DNA from: Candidatus Magnetominusculus xianensis
GTDB lineage: Bacteria; Nitrospirota; Thermodesulfovibrionia; Thermodesulfovibrionales; Magnetobacteriaceae
Assembly (NCBI GenBank): GCA_001541255.1
Contig: LNQR01000081.1
Coordinates: 1 to 64,000 of the forward strand
Direction of reading: 5' to 3'
DNA: 64,000 nucleotides
Within the stretch, counting starts at the first letter, position 1, and the number at the start of each line of letters is the position of its first letter. Positions 16,743-26,070 of this stretch are shown here, in pieces. Under the pieces are notes generated by a model. It was not told where the DNA came from. It saw only the letters and a list, made by a program, of their open reading frames with translations, and did not search any database. The position numbers and the translations under genes are program-made.

Positions 16743-17813
16743 ATGGGAAGCCCAATGCTGTTTGGTATAGCTGAAGTTGGATACTTTGTGGCTATGATGG
16801 TTTATATAGGATATTTCATGTTTAAAAATAAGTCTGTGGGCATAACTGCTACGGCTCTTGCTGCAGGTGCGTTTTTGTCGCAGACGGCGGCGCTGATTCT
16901 TCGGTGGGTGGAGTCCTACGGCATGGGAATTGGCAGGGCGCCGCTGACGAATCTCTATGAATCGCTGATATTTTTTGTCTGGTGTCTGATGCTTGGGTAT
17001 CTGATAATCGAATTCAAATATAAGAACAGGACATTTGGGGCATTTGTAACCCCTTTGGCGGGTCTTGCCCTTGGATTTATAGACCTTACCGGCATATCGA
17101 AAGAGATTGAGCCGCTAGTCCCGGCGCTTCAGAGCAACTGGCTGTTAGCGCACGTTACGATGAGTTTTATTGCATATGCAGCATTTGCTCTGGCGTTTGC
17201 TACGGGGATGTTGTATCTGGTACTGAGTACAGAAAAGCGCTCGGAGAGTTCATATATATTTTGGACAGTTGCAGGGAGCGTATTTTTTATTGTACTCGCG
17301 GCAATGGGTGCAGACTATATAAAGTTTAAGGTAATTGGGACATCGCAGGAGCTTATCAAGGGGTTTTTATTTAAGGCAACATTCAGGAATGAATCAGGGT
17401 TTATCGCCCTGTTGAGCTTTGTGGCGGCGTTTGCGCTGATGTTTTTCGTGTGGAGGTATGGATACGTACTAAAGCGTATGGTTCAGACATTTAACATAAC
17501 GCTAGATTTTCTTGAGGATCTTAATTATAAGGTAATAGCGGTGGGGTTTCCCATCTTTACGCTTGGCGGGCTGATATTTGGGGCGATATGGGCAGACCAG
17601 GCCTGGGGTGTGTACTGGAGCTGGGACCCGAAGGAGACATGGTCTCTTATTTCGTGGCTTGTCTATGCCTTTTACCTGCACGCAAGGTTTTTGCGCGGCT
17701 GGCGCGGTAACAAAATCGCAGTGCTGTCGTCAATTGGATTTATTACGGTGATATTTACATATCTGGGCGTCAACTTGTTTCTGTCCGGGCTGCACAGCTA
17801 CGGTGAAGCATAG
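16743..17813 (+). CDS. ccsA: Cytochrome c biogenesis protein CcsA (CcsB/ResC)
   Basis: A 356-residue polytopic membrane protein with the tryptophan-rich haem-handling signature WGVYWSWDPKETWSLISW (near 280-300), flanked by likely haem-ligand histidines (LLAHVTMSF, YLHARF, GLHSYG). It is the haem channel and ligation subunit of system II and works with ResB. The start ATG 16743 has a strong ribosome-binding site (GGAGG, 16730-16734). System II is consistent with Nitrospirota and some Deltaproteobacteria rather than most Gamma- or Alphaproteobacteria. Confidence 0.93.
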   Translation: MGSPMLFGIAEVGYFVAMMVYIGYFMFKNKSVGITATALAAGAFLSQTAALILRWVESYGMGIGRAPLTNLYESLIFFVWCLMLGYLIIEFKYKNRTFGAFVTPLAGLALGFIDLTGISKEIEPLVPALQSNWLLAHVTMSFIAYAAFALAFATGMLYLVLSTEKRSESSYIFWTVAGSVFFIVLAAMGADYIKFKVIGTSQELIKGFLFKATFRNESGFIALLSFVAAFALMFFVWRYGYVLKRMVQTFNITLDFLEDLNYKVIAVGFPIFTLGGLIFGAIWADQAWGVYWSWDPKETWSLISWLVYAFYLHARFLRGWRGNKIAVLSSIGFITVIFTYLGVNLFLSGLHSYGEA

Positions 17814-17819
17814 AGGATT

Positions 17820-20582
17820 ATGCCGGCTTTGAAGTGGCTGGAAATTACCGGAATTAAGCAGAACAATCTTCAGAATATATCTGTCAAAATACCTCATGAC
17901 AAGTTTGTGGTAATCACCGGAGTATCTGGGTCTGGGAAGTCCTCACTTGCCTTTGATACCATATTTGCCGAGGGGCAGTGGCGTTTTATCGAGTCCCTGT
18001 CCACGTATGCAAAGCTGTTCCTTGAGAAGCTCGACAGACCGCAGCTTGAAGAGGTCAGAAACATCCGCCCTGCCATTGCCCTTCAGCAGCGCAATCCCGT
18101 CAAGACCTCACGCTCTACGGTGGGCACGGTAACGGAGATATATGATTTGTTGAGGGTTGTGTTCGCGCGCACAGCACAGCCGTTTTGCCACATGTGCGGG
18201 GTTGAAATCAGGCGCTGGGATACTGATTCAATCTATAAGTCTCTCATCGGCAGACACAACGGCGCTAAGGCAGCTATTCTTTTTCGCACAGATGAGCCGC
18301 TGTCAAGCCTCAGAGAGCGCGGCTTTTATAGAATTTTTAAAGACGGTGAGTTCATGGAGACATTTGGCCAGTCTGATAAAGTGCCCGGCACCGTAGAAGG
18401 CCATGATGTACTCATCGACAGACTGGTAGTGCGTGACGAATCCAGGCTTGCCGATTCAATAGAGCTGGCATGGCGCGAGGGAGGCGGTACGATTAAGATT
18501 ATCATATATGATAATACGGGCCAGACAGAGCTGCTCTACTCAGACGGTAACTCCTGCGATGCCTGCGGTGCCTTGCTGCCAGAGCCTACACCGCTGCTAT
18601 TTTCATATAATCACCCAATTGGGGCATGTCCGGCTTGTAAGGGGTTTGGAAATATACTTATTGGCGACATGGACTTAATTGTCCCAAACCCACAGCTCTC
18701 ACTTTCAGACGGCGCCATAGACCCGTGGGAAAAGCCCGCCTTTGACTGGTGGAAAACACAGATGCTGAGGGGCGCTGAGGCCGCCGGTATTGACATTTAT
18801 AAGCCTGCCGCTGAACTGTCAGAGTATGAGTGGATGCTGCTTAATAATGGGGTTGCGAAGTCTTTCCACGGACTAAGCGCATTCTTTAAATTTCTCTCAG
18901 AAGAACGCCATAAACTGCATCTTCGGGTGTTCTTAAACAGATACAGGAAGCCGGTCATCTGTTCAGAGTGTAACGGTACAAGACTGAAAAAAGAAGTCCT
19001 TGCCTTTAAGCTAAAAGGCCCTGATATGGCCTTAAACATAGCCGCGATGAATGCAATGACAGTAAAAGAACTGTTAGGGTTTTTTACTACCCCGGCAGTG
19101 AACGCTCGTGAGGCGATAGAGGAGGCCCTAAGGCATATCAGACAAAAACTTACCCTCCTAAGCCGCGTGGGGCTGGACTATCTGACCCTGGACAGGCAGA
19201 CGATGACACTCTCCGGCGGGGAATATCAGCGCGTAAACATTGCTAATCAACTGTCGTGCAGCCTTGCCGGTGCCCTCTATGTTTTGGATGAGCCGACAGT
19301 CGGTCTTCACAGCCGTGACAACGAGAGGATTACGGAGATAATCGGCGGCCTAGCTAGGCAGGGCAACACTGTCCTTGTCGTTGAGCATGACCCTGAGATA
19401 ATACGTGCCGCCGAATGGGTAATAGAGCTTGGCCCTGGTGGTGGAAGCAAGGGCGGGAGCGTTGTATTCAATGGGGCAATTGGTGACTTTGAAAAGTCAG
19501 AGACAATCACATCGGGATACCTGAATAACTCCGGCATATACCAGCCATCGCCAAAGCAGCAAATCAACCACAACGCCCCTGCGATTGTTTTAACCGGCGC
19601 CAGTGGACATAACCTCAAAGACATAACTCTGCACATCCCGCTCAATGCGCTTACCGTAGTGAGCGGCGTCTCAGGCTCAGGCAAGAGCAGCCTCGTAGTA
19701 GATACGCTATATCAGGCGGCGGCAGGCAATTTTAATAAAAACTATGGGAAAAGGCCGCTTAAATATAATGGCGTCACAGGGCTTGACAGACTTAAGGGTG
19801 TCTGTCTTGTAGATCAGTCGCCAATTGGCCGGTCTCCGCGCTCTAACCCCGCTACTTATTTAAAATTCTTCGATACAATAAGGTCGATTTTCGCCTCAGC
19901 AACAGAGGCAAGGCTCTATGGCTATGGCCCAGGTCATTTCTCGTTTAATGTAGCCGGAGGCAGGTGTGAACTCTGTAAAGGTGAGGGCTACCAAAAGCTG
20001 GAGATGTACTTCTTCGAGGACTTATACGTGAAATGTCCCGACTGTGCGGGTAACAGATATTCTGCCGATACGCTTCGTGTAAAATACAAGGGCCTCACAA
20101 TAAGCGATGTGTTGAATCTGAGCGTTGACGACGCCGCTGATATATTTTGGGATGACCCTGCAATTTCAAAAAAACTCCAGCTCCTGAAAGATGTAGGGCT
20201 TGGGTATCTGAGAATTGGACAGCCTGCAACAACACTCTCCGGAGGCGAGGCGCAGCGTCTTAAGATATGTGCAGCGCTTGGAGGCACTGCAAACAAGGGG
20301 TTTCTGTACATATTGGATGAACCAACTATCGGCCTTCACATGCGCGACGTTCAGGCGCTCCTGACTGTCCTGAGAAGGCTTATATCGTTAAACAACACTA
20401 TTGTGGTTATAGAGCATAATATGGATGTTATCAGAGAGGCAGACTGGGTAGTAGACCTTGGACCTGAAGGGGGAGACGCCGGGGGGGAGCTGCTTTTTGA
20501 AGGGACGCCGGAGGACTTATATGAATGTTCAGATTCACACACAGGGACATGTCTCAATAAATATGTGCAACGGCAGGTGTAA
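17820..20582 (+). CDS. uvrA: UvrA-family excinuclease ATPase, divergent form
   Basis: A 920-residue protein with the duplicated UvrA layout: two Walker A motifs GVSGSGKSS (about 34-42 and 616-624), two LSGGE signatures, two Walker B motifs (VLDEPTVGL, ILDEPTIGL), and zinc modules with paired CxxC (about 246-273 and 716-742). It recognises DNA lesions in nucleotide excision repair. It departs from housekeeping UvrA: GQWRFIESLSTYAKLFL replaces the usual GQRRYVESLSAYARQFL, and the inter-motif segments are unusual. It may be a UvrA2-like paralogue with a second uvrA elsewhere. It begins 6 nt after ccsA. Confidence 0.88.
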   Translation: MPALKWLEITGIKQNNLQNISVKIPHDKFVVITGVSGSGKSSLAFDTIFAEGQWRFIESLSTYAKLFLEKLDRPQLEEVRNIRPAIALQQRNPVKTSRSTVGTVTEIYDLLRVVFARTAQPFCHMCGVEIRRWDTDSIYKSLIGRHNGAKAAILFRTDEPLSSLRERGFYRIFKDGEFMETFGQSDKVPGTVEGHDVLIDRLVVRDESRLADSIELAWREGGGTIKIIIYDNTGQTELLYSDGNSCDACGALLPEPTPLLFSYNHPIGACPACKGFGNILIGDMDLIVPNPQLSLSDGAIDPWEKPAFDWWKTQMLRGAEAAGIDIYKPAAELSEYEWMLLNNGVAKSFHGLSAFFKFLSEERHKLHLRVFLNRYRKPVICSECNGTRLKKEVLAFKLKGPDMALNIAAMNAMTVKELLGFFTTPAVNAREAIEEALRHIRQKLTLLSRVGLDYLTLDRQTMTLSGGEYQRVNIANQLSCSLAGALYVLDEPTVGLHSRDNERITEIIGGLARQGNTVLVVEHDPEIIRAAEWVIELGPGGGSKGGSVVFNGAIGDFEKSETITSGYLNNSGIYQPSPKQQINHNAPAIVLTGASGHNLKDITLHIPLNALTVVSGVSGSGKSSLVVDTLYQAAAGNFNKNYGKRPLKYNGVTGLDRLKGVCLVDQSPIGRSPRSNPATYLKFFDTIRSIFASATEARLYGYGPGHFSFNVAGGRCELCKGEGYQKLEMYFFEDLYVKCPDCAGNRYSADTLRVKYKGLTISDVLNLSVDDAADIFWDDPAISKKLQLLKDVGLGYLRIGQPATTLSGGEAQRLKICAALGGTANKGFLYILDEPTIGLHMRDVQALLTVLRRLISLNNTIVVIEHNMDVIREADWVVDLGPEGGDAGGELLFEGTPEDLYECSDSHTGTCLNKYVQRQV

Positions 20583-20588
20583 TGCCCT

Positions 20589-20960
20589 ATGATTGAACTA
20601 AGCGACGACTTAAAGCACATAGGCTCATTTGTTGGAAGATGTTTTGGCGGTTTGTCAGATGAGGAGGCCGAACATCAGATCAGCTCAGCAGTCCATATCC
20701 CCAAATCCATTGAGGAACTGGACTCGCACGTAAATAATATAGGGCGTATAGTTGACAATGTAGCCAGACGTGCATCTGATTTTATAATATGTGCCGCGAC
20801 GAATATAGAGGATTCTTTTGACACCATCGGCAGGTACATAGCGGTAGAACATATGCCGCCTACACCGTGCTGCATCATGGGCAGGTCACTGTTTTATCTA
20901 CTGCAGGAACACCTTGATGGAAACTCTGCACACCCATCATCGTGTACATACCACACGTAG
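20589..20960 (+). CDS. Hypothetical protein between uvrA and argS
   Basis: A 123-residue soluble, mostly helical protein starting 6 nt after the uvrA stop, with no strong ribosome-binding site of its own; coupling to uvrA is likely. The central part (SIEELDSHVNNIGRIVDNVARRA) looks amphipathic. The C-terminal part contains a Cys pair (PPTPCCIMG) and two further Cys. No family recognised. The frame is open, but reality rests on position and length alone. Confidence 0.45.
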   Translation: MIELSDDLKHIGSFVGRCFGGLSDEEAEHQISSAVHIPKSIEELDSHVNNIGRIVDNVARRASDFIICAATNIEDSFDTIGRYIAVEHMPPTPCCIMGRSLFYLLQEHLDGNSAHPSSCTYHT

Positions 20961-21060
20961 AACAATTGGCATCAGCAACAGGTTTTCCCATGAGCCTGCC
21001 GCTCCTTTTTTCAGTATTAATTTTACACACAAATATGCTACTCTTAAGCGCTCAGAAGAT

Positions 21061-22692
21061 ATGATAGAAGATATACTGTTAAAGGCACTTAGAGAAATAG
21101 GGATAGAGACGGATTTTGTCGAGGTCGAGATTCCTAAGCACGAGGCCCTTGGCGATATTTCAACGCCTACGGCTATGCTGCTGGCAAAAAAACTAAGAAA
21201 AAACCCATCGGTCATTGCGGATTCAATTATTGCAGCCATCAAAGAGCCTGACATATTCGACTCTATCGAAAAGGCCGGTGCGGGGTTTATCAACTTCAGA
21301 CTCAAGCCATCATATCTTCACTCAAAACTAAAGCAGCTCTATACAGAGGGTGAAGGATACCTAAGACCCAATGCTGGGAAAGGGAGAAAAATCCAGATAG
21401 AATTCGTAAGCGCTAATCCAACCGGCCCGCTGCACCTGGGGCACGGCAGGGGGGCAGCCCTGGGGGCGGCAGTTGCTAATCTGCTCTCAGCCGCAGGGTT
21501 CTCAGTCGAGAAAGAATTTTATATTAACGACGCAGGCAGACAGGTGAAACTTCTTGGTGAGTCAGTCTTCTGCCGCTATAAAGAACGCACAAACACGCCC
21601 TGTGATTTCCCCAAAGACGGCTACCACGGCGATTACGTCGACGAACTGGCAGGGGAGATTCACAAAGACAACGGAGATAAGTTCTCTAATGCCAGATTTG
21701 ACGAAGTATCTGAGTTTTTTATCGACTACGCGTATAAGGCAATGCTCTCAGAGATAAAAAAAGACCTGTCAGACTTTGGAGTCGAATTCGACACCTGGCA
21801 GTCCGAGAAGGAGCTGTTCACAAATGGCACGGTAATAGAGGCCATCAAGCGCCTCAGAGACAAGGGATTAATCTATGACCAGGACTCCGCCGTGTGGTTT
21901 AAGGCTACGGCATTTGGGGATGAAAAGGACCGTGTGCTGATAAAATCAGACGGCCAGTATACATATTTTGCTTCTGACATAGCCTATCATGTGTTAAAAC
22001 TCAACAGGGGTTTTGACGAACTGATTAACATCTGGGGGGCTGACCACCATGGGTACATACCGCGTATTCGAGCCGTTATTAAGGCCGCCGGAGGAGACGA
22101 AAGCAAACTGCTTGTGCTGCTTGTTCAGATGGTAATGCTGCAAAGAGGCGGCGTTCCGGTTCAGATGTCAAAGCGGGCTGGGGAGTTTGTCACACTCAGA
22201 GATGTTACTAACGAAGTTGGTAAGGACATTACGCGGTTTATATTTCTCACCCGTCGCCCGGACAGCCAACTGGAGTTTGACATGGAGACCGTGAAAAAAG
22301 AATCTTCTGAAAATCCGGTTTATTACATCCAGTATGCCTATGCAAGGATTAACAGCGTCTTTGAAAAGGCACGCGAGAGACAAATACCGGTAACGTTTGA
22401 CGGCACGACAGACCTCTGCGGCCTGTCTACCCCGGAGGAGCTGCTGCTGATAAAAAAACTAATCTTCTATCCCACAACGTTCCTAAACGCGGTAAGGACA
22501 CGTGAACCGCACAGGATTACATTTTACCTGCAGGAACTGGCAGGACTGTTTCATCCATTTTACTATAAGCACAGGATACTGGATGAGGAAGAGTCCCTGA
22601 CAAGGGCGCGGCTGATGCTCTGTGCCTGTGTAAAGATAGTAATTGCAGAGGGCTTAAACATACTTGGCGTCTCAACCCCGGACAAGATGTAG
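21061..22692 (+). CDS. argS: Arginyl-tRNA synthetase
   Basis: A 543-residue class I synthetase started at ATG 21061. The open frame extends further upstream, but the family's N-terminal domain begins here (MIEDILLKALREIG). Signatures: EFVSANPTGPLHLGHGRG with HLGHG at 125-129, the tRNA-CCA contact segment EFYINDAGRQ, the KMSKS equivalent MSKRAGEFVTL near 364, and the C-terminal anticodon-binding DALR domain (ITFYLQELAGLFHPFY). It charges tRNA-Arg. It converges tightly (2 nt) on the GT2 gene. Confidence 0.95.
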   Translation: MIEDILLKALREIGIETDFVEVEIPKHEALGDISTPTAMLLAKKLRKNPSVIADSIIAAIKEPDIFDSIEKAGAGFINFRLKPSYLHSKLKQLYTEGEGYLRPNAGKGRKIQIEFVSANPTGPLHLGHGRGAALGAAVANLLSAAGFSVEKEFYINDAGRQVKLLGESVFCRYKERTNTPCDFPKDGYHGDYVDELAGEIHKDNGDKFSNARFDEVSEFFIDYAYKAMLSEIKKDLSDFGVEFDTWQSEKELFTNGTVIEAIKRLRDKGLIYDQDSAVWFKATAFGDEKDRVLIKSDGQYTYFASDIAYHVLKLNRGFDELINIWGADHHGYIPRIRAVIKAAGGDESKLLVLLVQMVMLQRGGVPVQMSKRAGEFVTLRDVTNEVGKDITRFIFLTRRPDSQLEFDMETVKKESSENPVYYIQYAYARINSVFEKARERQIPVTFDGTTDLCGLSTPEELLLIKKLIFYPTTFLNAVRTREPHRITFYLQELAGLFHPFYYKHRILDEEESLTRARLMLCACVKIVIAEGLNILGVSTPDKM

Positions 22693-22694
22693 CC

Positions 22695-23417
22695 TTATTT
22701 GCTGTTTCCCCTTGTGAACAGCGCATTTTTCATTGCATATAAGTACCACTTCAGATATTTTGGCGACCATTTTATGATTTTAAACCGCGACTGGCCTTTT
22801 GCCCTGTCATGCCAGACCGTAGGGATTTCAGCGATGCGGAATCCGGCAATGTGTGCCTTTACCACCAGCTCAAGGCCGATTTCAAAGCCGCCGTCGCTCT
22901 CAATTTCAAATGTTTCAATCACTTTTCTTCTGTATAACTTATAGCTGTTCGTTGAGTCGTGCGTGGGAAGTCCGGCAATAATCTTTAGCGACAGACCTGC
23001 TGCCCTTGATAGATTTTTCTTTATAAACGGGCCGCCTACCTGCCTTCCACCTCTGACATACCTGGAGCCGCACACTATGTCTGCGCCCCCTTCTATCAAT
23101 CTATACATCTTGTCCACGTCGGCATAGTCGTCTGACATGTCTGCCATTGTCACAAGCAGGCACTCCCCTGCTGCGGTCTTAAGTCCTGTTTTAATTGCAC
23201 TTACGACGCCTCTTTGCGGGTTTTTCATAAAGGTTACCGGATGTCCCTGGTCAACAAATTGTTGAGCCGCAGGAAGTGTGTCGTCCTCGTCAAAATCATA
23301 GACAAGATAGATTCTATGTGGAGTTGAGACATTTTTGTCAATAGCACTGAGGACTGTGCCAATATTCAGCCCTTCATTATAAACGGGAATGATTATAGCA
23401 AGGGGGATTTTAGTCAC
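22695..23417 (-). CDS. Glycosyltransferase family 2, dolichol-phosphate-mannose-synthase-like
   Basis: A 240-residue cytoplasmic GT-A enzyme without membrane helices. It has IIIPVYNEGLNI at the nucleotide-binding start, an acidic DMSDD in the DxD position (about 93-97), the GSRYVRGG loop and a typical DPM1-like C-terminal part (HDRAKGQSRFKI). Such enzymes move a sugar from a nucleotide donor to a polyprenyl phosphate, supplying membrane GT-C transferases. Candidate GT-C proteins lie in the same cluster (28208-33211). Last gene of a minus-strand run with the epimerase and the heptose kinase. Confidence 0.88.
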   Translation of the reverse strand: MTKIPLAIIIPVYNEGLNIGTVLSAIDKNVSTPHRIYLVYDFDEDDTLPAAQQFVDQGHPVTFMKNPQRGVVSAIKTGLKTAAGECLLVTMADMSDDYADVDKMYRLIEGGADIVCGSRYVRGGRQVGGPFIKKNLSRAAGLSLKIIAGLPTHDSTNSYKLYRRKVIETFEIESDGGFEIGLELVVKAHIAGFRIAEIPTVWHDRAKGQSRFKIIKWSPKYLKWYLYAMKNALFTRGNSK

Positions 23418-23445
23418 TTATTGCCCCTCGTGAATGTTGACCTCA

Positions 23446-24465
23446 CTATATGCCGCCTATCTCTATCTGTGCCTTAATCCACGGGATAACCTCATCAAGG
23501 GCTGCCTCAAGCGATGTTGCAGCCTCAAATCCCAGCACCCTCCTGGCCTTTTCCACGGCTGGAACCCTCTTTTGCACGTCATACTTAAATGGATCGTCGC
23601 ATACATATCTGAACGGTTTACCGGGGTTTACTTTTTTCCAGATCAACTCTGCAAGTTCGAGGACTGTTGTTGAGCGGTCAGTTGAGATATTAAAATCCTC
23701 GCAGAGTGCCTTTTGGCTTTCTATGCACAGGCGGATGCCGCGCACAAGGTCACCGGCATAGGTGTAGTGTCTGACCTGGTTTCCCTTTCCAAGAATGTGA
23801 AGCGGGTCCTGCCCCTTGAGTACCTTTTGAACGAGGTCAGGGACGACATGGCTCATGGCAAGCCTTACGTTACCGGAGAGGATTTCCTTTTCCACCTTCG
23901 CACGTTTTTCCCCTATGCCGACTGCATTAAATGGCCTAATGATCGTATACGGGAGTTCGTACTGCTCGTAGGCGCCCTTTGCGAAATACTCGCAGGCCAG
24001 CTTTTGAAATCCATATGTGGACAACGGCGGCGGACACTTCAACTGCTCTCCTTCAGGGGTTGGATAGGTAGAAGTACTCTCAAACACCATTGAAGAGGAT
24101 ATGACGTTTATCTTTTTAAGTTTCCTGTCTTGAAATGCCCAAATCGCCGCGTCAAACGCCGCTGCGGTTATTCTCTCGTTTTCTGCGATTAAATCATATG
24201 CCAGCTCATGAAACAATGATATACCACCAATGATTGCCGCAATCGCCACAATTTGGTCACAGTCTGAAAGCAGTTCCTTAAGAAGCCCAACATCTTTAGC
24301 GTCACCCTCGACGAAACGGAATCCTTTATGGGCATCATATGATTTTTCCACTTTGCCGTATTTTGAGAAATTGTCTATTCCGACGACCTCGTGTCCGTGT
24401 TCTAAGAGTTCGTCCACAAGGTAGCCGCCTATAAACCCGGCTGAGCCGGTTACGAGAATCTTCAT
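23446..24465 (-). CDS. NAD-dependent sugar nucleotide epimerase/dehydratase
   Basis: A 339-residue extended SDR with the Rossmann motif GSAGFIG (7-13), acidic NAD-ribose contact D36 (VVGIDNFS), catalytic SSSM plus YGFQK (YxxxK) and the substrate-side segment RPFNAVGIGE. The overall pattern is closest to UDP- or GDP-sugar epimerases and dehydratases, and the exact substrate cannot be read. It lies between a heptose kinase and a GT2, fitting supply of an activated sugar for surface glycans. Confidence 0.88.
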   Translation of the reverse strand: MKILVTGSAGFIGGYLVDELLEHGHEVVGIDNFSKYGKVEKSYDAHKGFRFVEGDAKDVGLLKELLSDCDQIVAIAAIIGGISLFHELAYDLIAENERITAAAFDAAIWAFQDRKLKKINVISSSMVFESTSTYPTPEGEQLKCPPPLSTYGFQKLACEYFAKGAYEQYELPYTIIRPFNAVGIGEKRAKVEKEILSGNVRLAMSHVVPDLVQKVLKGQDPLHILGKGNQVRHYTYAGDLVRGIRLCIESQKALCEDFNISTDRSTTVLELAELIWKKVNPGKPFRYVCDDPFKYDVQKRVPAVEKARRVLGFEAATSLEAALDEVIPWIKAQIEIGGI

Positions 24466-24474
24466 AGTATCTCC

Positions 24475-25461
24475 TTAATCATCAGCGCGCGCAGTGGCAG
24501 CGTTGAGCGATTTTTTTATTTGGTCAACAGTTGTTGCCGCCGTGCCGACCTCTCCGACTACGATTCCTGCGGCGTGATTAGCTGTGACGGCAGCCTCCGG
24601 CATTGATGCCCCTGAGACGTAGGCAAGTGTAAACGCCGCGATTACTGTGTCTCCTGCGCCGGTAACATCAAAGACCTCTTTGGCCGCAGTTGGTATGTGA
24701 TGGATTTTGTTATCATGGAACAGGGTCATCCCCTCGTCGCCGCGTGTTATTAAGACGGCGCCGCATTTGAGGTCTTTTTGGAGTTTAAGGCCTGCCTTTT
24801 CAAGTGACTGAGTATCTCTGATTGAAATGCCTGAGCCTTCTGATGCCTCTTTTTTATTTGGAGTTATCAACGAGACCCCTTTATAATAATGAAAATGGCC
24901 TACCTTCGGGTCAACCGCTGCGAACAGCCCCCCGGCTGCCTTAGCTTGTTCCATCAGGAATTTAACAAGCTGTGCCGTTATCACACCTTTTTTATAGTCA
25001 GATACAATAATACCGTCAAACTTTGTTATATTTGATGCGATAAAGCCGGTCAGACTTTTCAGGGTTTTTGCCCCGACCGGCTCTCTTTGTTCTCTGTCAA
25101 AGCGTACTATTTGCTGGTTATTTGCAATCACGCGTGTCTTTATCGTCGTTGGTCGTGAGTCGCGGAATACGCCGGAGATGTCAATCTTTTTTTCATTGAG
25201 AAGCGAACACATAATATCGGCCTTGAACCCTGTACCGATTATGCCGGAGAGCGAGACGTGAGCGCCCAAAGATGCGATATTATTAGCTACATTTCCAGCC
25301 CCGCCGGGAAGGTATGTCTCGTCCTGCACATCAACTACAGGCACCGGTGCCTCGGGGGAAATCCTCTCTGCGTTACCCCATACGAAGTGGTCTAATATAA
25401 TATCTCCGATTACAAGGATACGCTTGTCAGAAAAATTATCAAGTATTTTATTATAGTCCAT
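24475..25461 (-). CDS. rfaE1: D-glycero-beta-D-manno-heptose-7-phosphate kinase (HldE kinase domain / RfaE1)
   Basis: A 328-residue PfkB-family kinase from ATG 25461 (GTG 25464 is the alternative). It has the heptose-kinase N-terminal signature RILVIGDIILDHFVWG..ERISPEAPVPVV, the GGAGNVANNIASLGA motif, and the catalytic DVTGAGDT (catalytic Asp near 271). It phosphorylates heptose-7-phosphate at C1 in ADP-heptose synthesis for LPS. The adenylyltransferase half of HldE is absent, so this is the single-domain kinase form and a separate RfaE2 is expected elsewhere. Confidence 0.92.
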   Translation of the reverse strand: MDYNKILDNFSDKRILVIGDIILDHFVWGNAERISPEAPVPVVDVQDETYLPGGAGNVANNIASLGAHVSLSGIIGTGFKADIMCSLLNEKKIDISGVFRDSRPTTIKTRVIANNQQIVRFDREQREPVGAKTLKSLTGFIASNITKFDGIIVSDYKKGVITAQLVKFLMEQAKAAGGLFAAVDPKVGHFHYYKGVSLITPNKKEASEGSGISIRDTQSLEKAGLKLQKDLKCGAVLITRGDEGMTLFHDNKIHHIPTAAKEVFDVTGAGDTVIAAFTLAYVSGASMPEAAVTANHAAGIVVGEVGTAATTVDQIKKSLNAATARADD

Positions 25462-25482
25462 CACAGTTTACCGGAGTGCGTC

Positions 25483-25488
25483 ATTATA
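25483..25488 (-). promoter_or_regulatory. Candidate -10 box of the heptose kinase operon
   Basis: On the minus strand this reads TATAAT, about 22 nt upstream of the kinase start. A TTGACA lies farther upstream (25521-25516), but at 27 nt it is too far to pair with this -10. Transcription would start near 25476 with a very short leader. Confidence 0.4.
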
Positions 25489-25618
25489 GAGAAAATAACA
25501 CTACACAGTTTTTATTGTCAAGAGGAAGTTTCCTCCCAAAAAACGCTACATTCATGGCAAACCGCACTAAGATGTCAAAGGAAACCCCTCTCAAGCCCTG
25601 TGAAGGGGGTGTTACTAA

Positions 25619-25970
25619 TTATATGTTTTCCCTAAAAAACCCTCTCAGCTTATCCAACGAGTCGGCCTTTTTATAAGATTTTTAAGATATTCCAACTTAT
25701 CTATAGAATCCAGCGCCCTGACCATATCCACCAGCTCAAGCCCCAACTCAATTCCTCCAAGCAGACCCTTACGCTGCCCTTCAGCCAATCCCTGCTTGAA
25801 CCTTACGTCTCTCTCCATATCATACATTATTGCCATTGCCTCTGCCTCCTTACATACCTCGTCCTGCAAATCCCTCAATTGCGACAGCACTTCCACCTGT
25901 TTTATGTACTTACCTCGGAGTGTTTCCTCCGGCACTAGCTCCTTCAGTCTACTCAATATCTCGCCAGGTA
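25619..25970 (-). pseudogene. Broken Rpn/PD-(D/E)XK nuclease (transposase-like) gene, C-terminal part
   Basis: The minus strand encodes the C-terminal part of an Rpn-like protein (LRGKYIKQVEVLSQLRDLQ, then DMERDVRFKQGLAEG and a Gly-rich tail). The N-terminal nuclease domain is missing because the frame is joined to the 3' end of a group II intron at about 25966-25970. A frameshift also lies at the run of five T at 25668-25672: one more base restores an ending KKADSLDKLRGFF and a stop at 25619-25621. Without it translation ends early at 25645. Rpn-like genes are frequent in some Nitrospirota. Confidence 0.75.
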
Positions 25971-26070
25971 GGTCAGGAACCCTTTCCCCCTTAAGAACCG
26001 TACATGAGAGTTTCCCACTCATACGGCTCAAGCCTATTAAATGCCTGTTTAAAGACACGGACTCACACCT
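25966..26070 (-). ncRNA. 3' end of a group II intron (domains V and VI), 5'-truncated
   Basis: Minus strand 26029-25995 is a domain V hairpin. GAGCCGTA pairs with TACGGTTC through eight pairs including the usual G-U, followed by a two-base TG bulge on the 3' side, an upper stem TGAG/CTCA and a GAAA tetraloop. An extra T is bulged in the upper stem. Downstream, about 25994-25966, is a short domain VI-like segment ending CCTGACCTACC, as at bacterial intron 3' ends. Upstream the text 'gtccgtgtctttaaacaggc' also resembles the region before domain V. No reverse transcriptase or 5' domains are visible, so splicing on its own is not expected. Confidence 0.75.

Noticed and set aside
20914-21060. Longer N-terminus for argS
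   Set aside because: The upstream text overlaps the small gene and does not match any synthetase; the family's first domain begins at 21061.
25971-26058. N-terminal part of a 137-residue frame (SLNRHLIGLSRMSGKLSCTVLKG) read as protein
   Set aside because: This DNA is group II intron domain V and VI; the peptide is an accidental translation of structural RNA sequence.
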